Assembly (NCBI RefSeq): GCF_000330505.1
Contig: NW_004191646.1
Coordinates: 70,664-105,623, forward strand
DNA from: Entamoeba invadens IP1
Taxonomy: Eukaryota > Evosea > Mastigamoebida > Endamoebidae
Length of the DNA: 34,960 nt
Direction of reading: 5' to 3'
Each line of letters starts with the position of its first letter. Position 1 is the stretch's first letter. Under the pieces are notes generated by a model, which searched no databases, was not told the DNA's origin, and saw nothing but the letters and a program-made list of their open reading frames with translations. Shown here one piece after another: positions 27,701-34,960 of the stretch. The position numbers and the translations under genes are program-made.

Positions 27701-28879
27701 TGTATTTACATATCCTGGGCAATTCATTATTACATTCTTGGTATCAGTAATAATTAAAGAGTATATATTAAAGTTAGTACATGATAATTCATTTTTAATT
27801 GAATTGTATATTAAAGACGCTGAATTTACTGAATTTGTCATATTAGGATAAGCAATAAATGTTCCAAATGTAAATTTAAAAATGGTACCATTAAAAACTC
27901 CCGAAATATTTAAATTACAATCATCATTTATATCAATTTCTTTAGCACCATTAAAATTGATTATTGTAATGTTATTATTAATAACTAATTTGGTATAATA
28001 CAATTTGTTGTTTTCAATTGAATATGTTGACAATTTCTCATCAAAATGTAACTCACACAGTGTATTAATATCATCACAAGGACAATGGGGATATTCAAAA
28101 GGATCTTCACTTGAATAACCAGGATAAAATTGTTTTGAATAATTTAACAATTTTAGAGTGCAGACCACCTTTTTATTTATAGGTGTATTAATTGGACAAA
28201 AACGGATTAACTTGTTATTAGATAATAAATAACCCGTTCCCGTACTAAATTGAAAAGGAAACATACTCGTCGTAATGTGGTCAGTGTTGTTATGTATATC
28301 TATGACGCTTGATTTACTCATAGAAATAACATCAAAACAATATGTATTTCCATTTGGATTAACAATTTCAAAATTTATACGATTTGGGAAGTTATAATTT
28401 AAATGTAAATATAAACAATTCCACAAGAGTAGTTGAGGTTTGTTTATAACAGGGTTAGTCAATAGAAGACTGCCAGCTATAGAAAAATACCTGTTAAGAT
28501 TTATAATGGCATTTTCTTCAATGACAAATAACTCACATGAATGTATTCCAACATCACAATTTATTACCGAATTGGTGTGAATATACAAATGAGTGATTTG
28601 AATCCAAATTAATGTTGTTTCATAATATATTAGAAACTGTCCATTTAGATGTAAGGAATATATATATCGTTCGTTTTTAAAATAATAAGCATTTGAGACA
28701 CATAAAACATAACTTAAATTTGATGATTTAGTACAAAGACTTTTTCCATCTACTTGGACATATCCTACAATGGAATTATTACCTATGGGTTCACAATTAC
28801 AAACTTCTGGGTCTGTTGTTGTTTTTATACCACGTGAATGTGTTAATACAATTATGAAAACAAGGAACAATTCTGTCAT
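24764..28879 (-). CDS. Transmembrane kinase (TMK), Cys-rich receptor with TKL-type kinase domain
   Basis: 1371 residues from an ATG at 28879. A hydrophobic signal peptide covers about 1-18. An N-terminal ectodomain without Cys repeats runs to about 425. Then come many CxxC-type Cys-rich repeats (furin-like pattern) to about 915. One membrane helix is at 924-951. A juxtamembrane all-beta region follows (about 995-1080). The kinase domain occupies about 1105-1371: glycine loop GEGSFG (1111-1116), VAIK with Lys1131, HRDIKPDN with Asp1226, DFG at 1249-1251 and APE at 1276-1278. All catalytic residues are present, so it should be active. It is a plausible surface receptor relaying signals by Ser/Thr or Tyr phosphorylation. 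The ligand is unknown. No introns are needed. It is closely related to the TMK at 32929-34960. Confidence 0.95.
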   Translation of the reverse strand: MTELFLVFIIVLTHSRGIKTTTDPEVCNCEPIGNNSIVGYVQVDGKSLCTKSSNLSYVLCVSNAYYFKNERYIYSLHLNGQFLIYYETTLIWIQITHLYIHTNSVINCDVGIHSCELFVIEENAIINLNRYFSIAGSLLLTNPVINKPQLLLWNCLYLHLNYNFPNRINFEIVNPNGNTYCFDVISMSKSSVIDIHNNTDHITTSMFPFQFSTGTGYLLSNNKLIRFCPINTPINKKVVCTLKLLNYSKQFYPGYSSEDPFEYPHCPCDDINTLCELHFDEKLSTYSIENNKLYYTKLVINNNITIINFNGAKEIDINDDCNLNISGVFNGTIFKFTFGTFIAYPNMTNSVNSASLIYNSIKNELSCTNFNIYSLIITDTKNVIMNCPGYVNTLTLNNSTFITFTENVQEVGTMLSTSILNSGFLYFENESTLNKEIPNCVLARVSYNDIVCLKCNKDTRLSKNECITTSNCEIFNKDNVCVQCKKYFKINENHFCVSIDDNCVYGTYKECFQCKMGYTLNNNSCETPENCLFAKHNKCLKCTSGNTFDNCKACDDQNCELCENLKCKFCKENYVLNEVGKCEINNFSYSNGLNIISCDKQYYIQNSTCKRCALKYQNCSLCDIIRPINCIANYYLSKSGECKQIICNKNETKDQNGQCTLTQSNCIYSVNSKCVECNTNLILDYNGICVVNNGPSSLLNCQEIHNSSCVMCKTGYYLSNNKSCIHCDSKCESCVTNSTFCISCKNGYYLGIDHSCITNLDLINKCDKTTTVISGCYKCKNNYYRIGLDCNKCLSNCSKCNNEFKCLECNSTNYKTSNGGCLPQRYIEGCLVKVTHNGCSMCADGYYTVNTNECKRCDDNCNTCDINGNSCTSCHINEVLNPYKKCILKSEINKCIQTDTFKCVKCVFWYIPSADGTFCMKKNVWWVILLIIFLLFIISFIIICIVVYEILKILQRIHQKELHKKNTVFNMKKSNVHFFSLQNGTIVVNRKTIEFNSEKCEIPVLVESKELLCIGNVSNKTIKIQISSKLGEDAYSLRTEPKIITLKKNFACEFSVYLTPLYSTTISSDVMIISKSLSNNKQSTYDFIINAKTEMTSRLDPTEISIDKKIGEGSFGLVYQGTFRNNLVAIKQMKESINEAEKMKDFEREVCMLDKFRSEYIVHFYGAVFIPSKICMVTEFAQFGSLNDLINKMKWHQITEKLKIKFMVDAAKGLSYLHTNGILHRDIKPDNILIVSVERNDQVNAKLTDFGASRNLNQLMTNMTFTKGVGTPKYMAPEVLKGEKYTTSADVYSFAITMYECFGWADAYSKDAFKFPWKIAEFVTAGKRLERRKNIIEELTRLIEQCWQQTSNERLKINQVVDELQLILSTR

Positions 28880-28951
28880 TATATTTAACAGTTAAAATTG
28901 TACCTTTTTATAATATTTTTTTAACTGTAGTCTTTTTGAGTGTTTTTCATC

Positions 28952-29086
28952 TTGTTTTATTGACATTATAAAATAGAATACTTCCGTTTATCTATTAAAT
29001 TTCGTATTTACGATTGTGAACTCCTTAGAATAATATTATTCTATATACTTAAACATATGTTTATGTATTTGAAGTCAATAAAACAA
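28952..29086. repeat. 13-bp perfect inverted repeat, 135 bp apart
   Basis: TTGTTTTATTGAC at 28952-28964 and GTCAATAAAACAA at 29074-29086. It lies just upstream of the TMK gene and is possibly a small MITE. Confidence 0.5.
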
Positions 29087-29356
29087 ATATTTAAAATTCT
29101 TTGTTATACAACGTTTTATTAATAATTATATTGTTATCGATAATGGATATGTCACCATTTCATTTATAAATGTGACGATTCGATTGGAATTTAGAAATAT
29201 AGCTAACTGTTTATTTAATTATAAATGTATTTTTATTATTAAATAATAATAATAATATTATTATTATACTATAAACAATTAATAAAACTTTATTTTATAA
29301 ATATAAATTCTCAAATTATGGAAACTGAAAGTTTTTTTGAATTGTGATCAAATAAC

Positions 29357-29420
29357 ATCATTTTTAAATTAAAAATGATATGAAATAAACAACAAAAAGT
29401 ATTAATACTTCTTTGTTGTT
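29357..29420. repeat. Two adjacent hairpins
   Basis: ATCATTTTT/AAAAATGAT at 29357-29379, then AACAACAAAAAGTATT/AATACTTCTTTGTTGTT at 29388-29420. The second has a perfect AGTATTAATACT core. Confidence 0.5.
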
Positions 29421-29637
29421 GTTTTTTCGACAATTGTTGAATAATTAATAAAACTATTAATATTTAATTTTTTTACAAATTAATAATAAAATACACGTTC
29501 CTATGTGATACGAAAATTTCACGTTTTACACAATAATTTTTCATACGAAATTCTGTCGGTTTGTTGCAAGTTTACAAGTGTATTAAAAACCTCAATTATA
29601 TATTCAACAATAGCATATTCACAAGTGTATATACATT

Positions 29638-30904
29638 TTAAAGAAGATCAACATCCTCTTCGCTTCCACTCTTCTTTTGTGGCTCGGAGTTTGAATCTTC
29701 GACGCTGACGACTTCCATTTCTCGTTTTGGCGGCTCTTCGTCCATTTTGTTTTCACGGTTTTCATCCTTTTTGTTTGTTTCAACAATATTTGTGACGTTG
29801 TCTGCAGGCCGTACAACGCTCTTTGGTGATGACTCAAGAAACCTTTCATCTAAGACTTCTTCTTCTTCTTTTGGCTTTTCGACTTCCATAGAGTGTGACA
29901 CAACTTCGGGTTTCTTTGTGTTTTGAACTGTTTTCACTTCACTGGTTTCGTTTTGTTCATTATTTTTATTTTCCTCTTCGCACTCCATTTTCTCGACAAA
30001 CGCACTTTCTCCAGCTTTCTTCCACGAGTTGATAAGAACGTTCATGCAGTCGTTAATCGCTTCACACCTTTTTAGAACGTCTTTTGTTGTTTCTTCTGTT
30101 TCAGCACTTCCTTTGAGCTCGTCGATTTGCATTTTAAAGACTTCCTCCTTCTTCACAAATTCCGATTTCGTCGCGTCAAGTGTCCGTTTTTCGCTCTCAA
30201 GTGCTTCCGAAAATTTGTTGTTCTCGTTAATGAGAGTCTTCACCTTTCCTCTCAGCACTGAATTCTCGTCTTTCAGTTCCTCAATCTTTTTCAGCATTTC
30301 AGTGATTTTCTGAATGACTTCCTCTTGTTTCAAAACCGTTTCAATGGTCTTGTTGTTGTTCTTTAAAAAGTCCAATTCCGACACAAAAGCCTCTGGTATT
30401 TTGAACACACACCTCACAAGCAATTCGAGTTGCTGCGCCTTCTTCTGCAACGCGTTGAGTTGCTTCCCAAAGTTGTCTTTAAACAAGTTGCTTTGATTTA
30501 TCGACTCGAAGAGTTCTGCCCGCATTTTTTCATTCTGTTTCTTCAATTCGTCGCGCTCTTTCACTATTACAGCGATATTCTCTTGATAAGTTGTTGCCAG
30601 TTGGTTGTAATCTACGACAACGGGAGTGATTTGTGCTGGTGGGTGCTGTGTTTGTTCATTCAACCGAAATGAAAGTGCCTTGTTCTGCTATTTGTCACTT
30701 TTTGTCAACACCTTTTCATTGATTAGAGACATTCAAATATCATTTTCAAGCTTCGAATTGAACTTAACTCAATTTCAAATGAATGATTTGGAAATAACAA
30801 ACTGAGTTGAGTGTATCAACTTGTTCTTTGAGGTTTGTGACATATGTGTAGAGGTCTGCAAAGTCCAAAGAAAGTGATGAATATGTCAGCTTATTCGTTT
30901 CCAT
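29638..30904 (-). CDS. Coiled-coil protein with acidic tail, one intron
   Basis: The long exon alone lacks an ATG near its 5' end: the frame opens at TTG after an in-frame TAG. Splicing solves this. ATG at 30904 opens a 34-codon exon (METNKLTYSSLSLDFADLYT, ending DTLNS at 30803). A GTTTGT...TAG intron (30802-30688) follows, then exon 2 (30687-29638) in phase, giving 383 residues. The join makes a continuous heptad pattern (VTNLKEQVDTLNS with QNKALSFRLNEQ). Residues to about 240 are coiled coil. The rest is acidic, Lys/Glu-rich and probably disordered. No enzyme motif is seen. A structural or scaffold role is inference. Confidence 0.75.
30688..30802 (-). other. Predicted intron of the coiled-coil gene
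   Basis: 115 nt, beginning GTTTGTTATT and ending GACAAATAG, the standard Entamoeba splice signals. It contains in-frame stops, so it must be removed to connect the only good ATG with the main exon. Confidence 0.75.
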
Positions 30905-31508
30905 CTTTTGTTGTCAAAACTTCCTCAAATTTTCTGTTCTTAAATGTTATATCTTTCCACATCTATAATCTCAATCACTCATTTTTTTATGTTTTATTTT
31001 ATTTTTTGAATTACTTGACATCTAGTTTTTATTATGATAAAATTACTAATTTTTCTTTATTAGTGATTCTAATTAAATTAAATTATAAATTAATTATAAT
31101 TGAAACTTAATTTAATTATTTTAAAATTACTATATGTAATACAAAAAAATAGATAATTTATTTTTATTTGAGATGTAATTTTTTTTTATAATAAATATTC
31201 CATATTTTGATGCTTAACACTTAAAATAACGCCCTTATTTATAACTGACCTGTTTTTACAAGGATATTATTTCAGTTTCTGATAAATATCACTTTTTGAA
31301 TTATGTAAAGTTATGAACATAATTTAAACTTTTAAAAACAGTAAATTTATCTAATAAACTCGAGATTTCTCGATTTTTAGACAACTCAAATTTTTAGTTT
31401 AATGTTATCAAAAGTGTAACCGTCTTTATTTATATTAAGTAATGCAAAATATTACCTCATTTGTTTATAATTTTAAAAATGTATAAAAAACTACAGATGT
31501 AATACTAA
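30905..31508. other. Spacer between divergent genes, with a MITE
   Basis: Separates the coiled-coil gene and the second TLDc gene, which are transcribed away from each other. MITE copy 3 occupies 31214-31419. The 88-codon frame at 30844 overlaps exon 1 of the coiled-coil gene and is a shadow. Confidence 0.65.
31214..31419 (-). mobile_element. MITE family A, copy 3 (inverted)
   Basis: A 206-bp copy, reversed relative to the other two and more diverged. TTAACACTTAAAATAAC opens it on the plus strand and GTTATCAAAAGTGTAA closes it. It ends 90 bases before the ATG of the TLDc gene. Confidence 0.7.
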
Positions 31509-32322
31509 ATGATACCCATTTTTAAAGACCTAATTATTTGTTGCCAGAAATCAATTTCTTCGTATGAGGAAGTTAATAAAAATCATTATGACATTCCAAG
31601 TAATACAAATTATAAAAGATTAGATGTACAAAGTCTTGAAACTTATTATGATAAAATTGAAGAGAATTTAATAAGAGAAGATAACAGAGAAAAGGATTTA
31701 TTTAAATTAAAAGAACTTTTTTCTACTATAACAACAGAGATTTGTTCATTGACAATTTTACATGAACAAACCAAAAAAACAATACAATTCTGTCATAACC
31801 GAATTGACACAAAGAAGTTCCTCGATAATTGAAGATCAAAAACTCAATATGTTAGAGAAATGGAGAGATGTAAGAAAATATAAAAACATACCTCTTTCTT
31901 TATATCAAATTGATCAACTTGAAAAGATGAGTGGATTAACTGTGGGAGATGTTATTTTCGATTCTTCAGTTAGTGATTGGTCAGTTAATACGCGAGAATT
32001 CAATGTTATACAAAGAAATGGGAAAATGGCAGTTGTTGTGGATGATAAATATCGGATATTTGGTGGCGTTTTATATAATAGTGTATGTCGTTATAATACC
32101 ACAGTAAATTCGCCAAATTCGTTTGTTTTTATTGGAAATGGTGAAGCGACTATAGAACAATATGAATTATCAAGAAATGCCATGAAAAATGCTTTTTATT
32201 GTGACATAGATGATAAAGATGAACCATTATTCAAATTTGGTGATATCTTTTGGATTAAAAAAGTAATTCTTATAGAAAATCGTTGTTTTTTAAAGAAAAA
32301 ATATCAAATTGTCCCATATTAG
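31509..32322 (+). pseudogene. Coiled-coil and TLDc-domain gene with a frameshift
   Basis: ATG at 31509 opens a frame (MIPIFKDLIICCQKSISSYE) that runs to TGA at 31832. The rest of the protein continues in the +1 frame to TAG at 32322. The two overlap in 31755-31832, where an A7 run (31770-31776) is the obvious site: dropping one A joins HEQTKK to QYNSVITELTQRS smoothly. The N-terminal part is helical. The C-terminal part is a TLDc domain with VGDVIFDSSVSDWSVN, RIFGGVLY, SFVFIGNGEA, AFYCDIDDKDEPLFKFGDIFWI. It is either a recent pseudogene or a sequence error in a homopolymer. The rest of the frame is undamaged, so error is quite possible. No GTTTGT...TAG intron could bridge the two parts. Confidence 0.75.
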
Positions 32323-32928
32323 CATCAAAATTTTGGGTCAATAGATTCGTCTTTTTTAATATGAATTGATTTTTGAAATAGGTATTATTAATGATTTGTT
32401 TTATATTTGAAACAAAATTAATTATATAATCAAGTTAAAAAATAGTTTTACAGTGTAATAACTTAAATTTAAATAAAATATGTTTATGTATAAAATAAAC
32501 AAAAAATAGTTTTGATTTTGTGTAAACAATGTTATAAAGTAAAATAAATATAATTGAAAAAAAATAAAATGGATTATAAAATTTATATTAACGAATGTTT
32601 TTTAAATATGTTTCATGTGACAACAAATAATTGATTGAGTACAGTAAGACCTCGATTATTTCCAAACCTTGACAATTTCAAAGATCTGATTGGTTGTTTG
32701 AAGTTTTTTGGAAAATGCGAAGTAATCTAAAGTTAGTTAATTTAAATTATTAACTAATATAACAATTTACTAAAAAATTCAAAATCTTCAATTTGGAAAG
32801 TATCAAGGTTTTTAAAATAAAAAAATTGGAAATAATCGATATCTTATTGTAACTTTTCAATATAAAAAACAAAAAAACATTTGATGGATTTTTTATTATG
32901 TAAAAAATAAACAATTAAAAATGTAATT
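32323..32928. other. Spacer between convergent genes, with a TA-flanked MITE
   Basis: Lies between the TLDc gene 3' end and the last exon of the second TMK. Apart from the element at 32642-32849 it is A+T-rich and empty. Confidence 0.65.
32642..32849. mobile_element. Pogo/Tigger-like MITE
   Basis: The left end CAGTAAGACCTCGATTATTT and the inverse of the right end, CAATAAGATATCGATTATTT, differ at three of 20 bases. Both continue with CCAA and then, with a short offset, CCTTGA. The target dinucleotide TA flanks both ends (32640-32641, 32850-32851). Length 208 bp, non-coding. The CAGT start with a CTCGATTAT-type end and TA duplication is the known signature of the pogo/Tigger branch of Tc1/mariner. 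Confidence 0.7.
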
Positions 32929-34960
32929 TCAATTCATATAAATAGCTTCTAGCATAGCCACAACTTGGTCAATTACTATAAGTCAACATTGATAATATAA
33001 AATGTAAAATTCATGTATATATAACATATTTTAACATATTTTAATATAATAATAATACATCATATATATTATAATTTAAATATATAATATAATATAATAT
33101 AATATAATATAATATAATATAATATAATATAATATAATATAATATAATATAATATAATATAATATAATATAATATAATATAATATAATATAATATAATAT
33201 AATATAATATAATATAATATAATATAATATAATATAATATAATATAATATAATATAATATAAATAAACCACAAACGTATTCTATCATGAGGATTTTGTTG
33301 CCAACACGCGTTAATGACATCTGCGAATTTTTCGTTCAAACCGTTTAATTTAAGTCTCCAACCTTTTGTCACGAAAGTCACGACATCCCACGGGTATTTA
33401 AATTCATCTTTAGGATATGAACTTTTCCAACCGAACACCTCATACATAGTCATACCGAATGAGTAGATATCAGCCGGCATTTTATAATTTCTTTTTTCGA
33501 GTGTTTCAGGTGCCATATATTTAGGTGTACCAATTCCTTTAGTGAAAGTCATGTTAGTCATCATCATATTAATATTTCTTGATGCTCCAAAATCAGTCAA
33601 TTTAGCGTTCACCTTTTCATTCAAATCCAAAGAAAATACCAAAGTGTTATCTGGTTTAATATCTCTATGTAATATTCCATTAGTGTGTAAATATGAAAGT
33701 CCTTTAGCTGAGTCTATCATTAATTTAATTCTTAATTTCTCACTCATTTCCTCACTCGTTTTGTGTTTCATTAAATCTTCAATAGACCCAAATTGAGCAA
33801 ATTCAGTGACCATACAGATCTTACTTGGGATAAATACAGCTCCATAGAAGTGGACTATATATTCACTTCTAAATTTATCTAACATGTCAACTTCTTTAGT
33901 AAATTCCTCCATTGCGTTATTTGAGTCTTCCTTTTCTTTCATCTTTTTAATAGCAACTTTTTGCCCTCTAAAAGTCCCCAAATAAACGATTCCAAAACTC
34001 CCAGCACCAAGTTTCTTTTCTTCTTGTAATTCCTCATAGTCTAAAATAGTCGTCAACAACGTCTCCGCTTTAATTTTCATATGAACATTATTCTCCGTCC
34101 CAAGTTCCATATTTTTGACGACAAGAAGAACATCGTCTTCTATATAACACGAGCACAGTGGTGTTAAAAAGATTTCAAATTCGCAGGCGTATCCTTTTAC
34201 TAATGTTGCGACCTCTGGGATCGTCCTTAATTGATATTTCGTGTTGTCTTTGATCGAAATTTGGACTTTTAATGTGCTCTCACAACACGAGCCAATACAC
34301 AGCAATTCCTTCGACTCACTCTTAACCCCTATTTTCCCGTCTTCATCACTCAATTCCTCAAATATCACCTCTTTCTTGTTCGTCATGATTTCATTGAAGA
34401 CGGACAAAAACTCCACATTAGAGTGACTGATCTTGAACAGACACATCTTCTTAGATAATCGTTTGCGCTTGTCATATATCAAGTACATCCGCGATAACAC
34501 GTAAATGGCAAGTACTAGTAATAGTATAATTAATAGTATAATTACTATTAAAATTACTATAAACCAGGCTTCGGGTTGTGAGTCACAGACTTCCCCGTTC
34601 TTGTTTGGAGAGTGCCAGAAAGAGCATTTATTGCATTTAGAATTAATTACAGAAGAACAATGTTGAATATCTTCTTTTGAATAACAATTTCCTGATATTA
34701 AGACGCGATCTTCAGAACATGTAAGACACTCTTTTAAGGAGTAACAAGTACTACAATTTTCATTACACTTTGCACACGAATTTTGATATGAAAAATAGCC
34801 ATCAGAACATTGTGAACAGCCTAAAGTGGTCGGTTGCACCGCACACCCTCTTATTTGACTCTGTGGATAACAGTCTGAGGCATATAAATAGTTAGTGGAG
34901 TTACAGGATATACAATTATCACCATTGTTACATAAGGAACACTTAGATCACATGATATAC
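32929..34960 (-). CDS. Second transmembrane kinase (TMK), 5' partial, last intron contains a satellite
   Basis: Enters from the right edge. Cys-rich repeats (GCSQCSDGYFSYQNSCAKC) are followed by one membrane helix (AWFIVILIVIILLIILLLV), the same juxtamembrane beta region as the other TMK (SESKELLCIGS...FLTPLCS), and a complete kinase domain with GAGSFG, VAIKKMK, HRDIKPDN, DFG and APE. The unspliced frame runs from NPHDRIRL into a meaningless Tyr/Ile/Leu repeat. Splicing GTTTGT (33275) to TAG (32976) instead gives DRI-LIDQVVAMLEAI, which matches ERLKINQVVDELQLI of the other TMK, and a stop at 32929. Near the edge an in-frame TGA (34948-34950) precedes KCSLCNNGDNC, which is either a nonsense change or poor end sequence. 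Confidence 0.85.
32976..33275 (-). other. Predicted intron of the second TMK
   Basis: 300 nt from GTTTGTGG to ACTTATAG, large for this genus because it contains 35 copies of AATAT. The 47-nt final exon (32975-32929) restores the conserved end of the kinase fold. Confidence 0.8.
33086..33260. repeat. AATAT pentanucleotide microsatellite, 35 perfect units
   Basis: 175 bases of uninterrupted AATAT, with partial units at each side. Frames through it (Tyr-Ile-Ile-Leu-Tyr runs) are artefacts. Confidence 0.98.

Larger units (their letters stand above)
28880..29637. other. TMK 5' flank and spacer with palindromes
   Basis: No gene. Contains the inverted repeat 28952-29086, the palindrome TAAACATATGTTTA (29049-29062), an AAT/ATT palindrome near 29244-29268, and the stems at 29357-29420. 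Confidence 0.6.

Noticed and set aside
33041..33320. Tyr-Ile-Ile-Leu-Tyr repeat proteins in several frames
   Set aside because: They are translations of the AATAT microsatellite, which lies in a predicted intron.
1..34960. tRNA, rRNA, CRISPR arrays, bacterial-type operons or riboswitches
   Set aside because: No cloverleaf with a recognisable B box, no rRNA-like conserved core and no spaced direct repeats were seen by eye. The promoters and introns are eukaryotic in type.

Overview
The window looks like nuclear DNA of an Entamoeba species. It shows a Cys-rich transmembrane kinase pair of the TMK type, a BspA-type leucine-rich-repeat protein, coiled-coil plus TLDc proteins, a Ras-like protein with a CaaX end, compact genes in very A+T-rich spacers, introns starting GTTTGT and ending TAG, and a promoter with TATTTAAA-, GAAC- and ATTCA-like elements. 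The number of apparent DNA-transposon relics suggests E. invadens or E. moshkovskii rather than E. histolytica; that species guess is inference. There is one 100-base assembly gap (14097-14196).

Layout. Positions 1-9250 hold no intact gene that I can support. They carry a 2.1-kb inverted-repeat structure (1550-3659), a pair of piggyBac-like ends (3738 and 7720) enclosing a rearranged actin pseudogene (6191-6754), and a small Gln-rich ORF broken by two TGA codons (8348-8590). From 9314 to 13368 lie two convergent genes, a BspA-like LRR protein with basic nuclear-type motifs and a histidine-phosphatase-family protein, with a 204-bp MITE between their 3' ends. Around the gap are gene fragments. 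From 14438 to 16983 are a small membrane protein, a TLDc protein and a degenerate Ras-like GTPase. A 4-kb pseudogene (17273-21335) of a large coiled-coil protein follows, broken by two frameshifts and two TAA stops. Relics of a Ras-type GTPase and of an unknown gene, a small two-helix membrane protein, and two MITE-like elements come next.

Positions 24764-28879 encode an intact 1371-residue TMK. Beyond it are a coiled-coil gene for which I infer an unmarked 115-nt intron, a second TLDc gene with a frameshift at an A7 run, a TA-flanked pogo/Tigger-like MITE, and a second TMK. The second TMK appears to run into an AATAT satellite, but the satellite is better explained as part of a 300-nt intron, with the true last exon at 32929-32975.

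How they fit together. No operon-like pathway is visible, as expected for a protist. The TMKs are plausible surface receptors with cytosolic TKL-type kinase domains. The BspA, TLDc, Ras-like and coiled-coil proteins belong to families that are expanded in Entamoeba. The striking theme is decay and rearrangement: at least five broken genes and at least four kinds of repeat relic, several lying right at gene ends.
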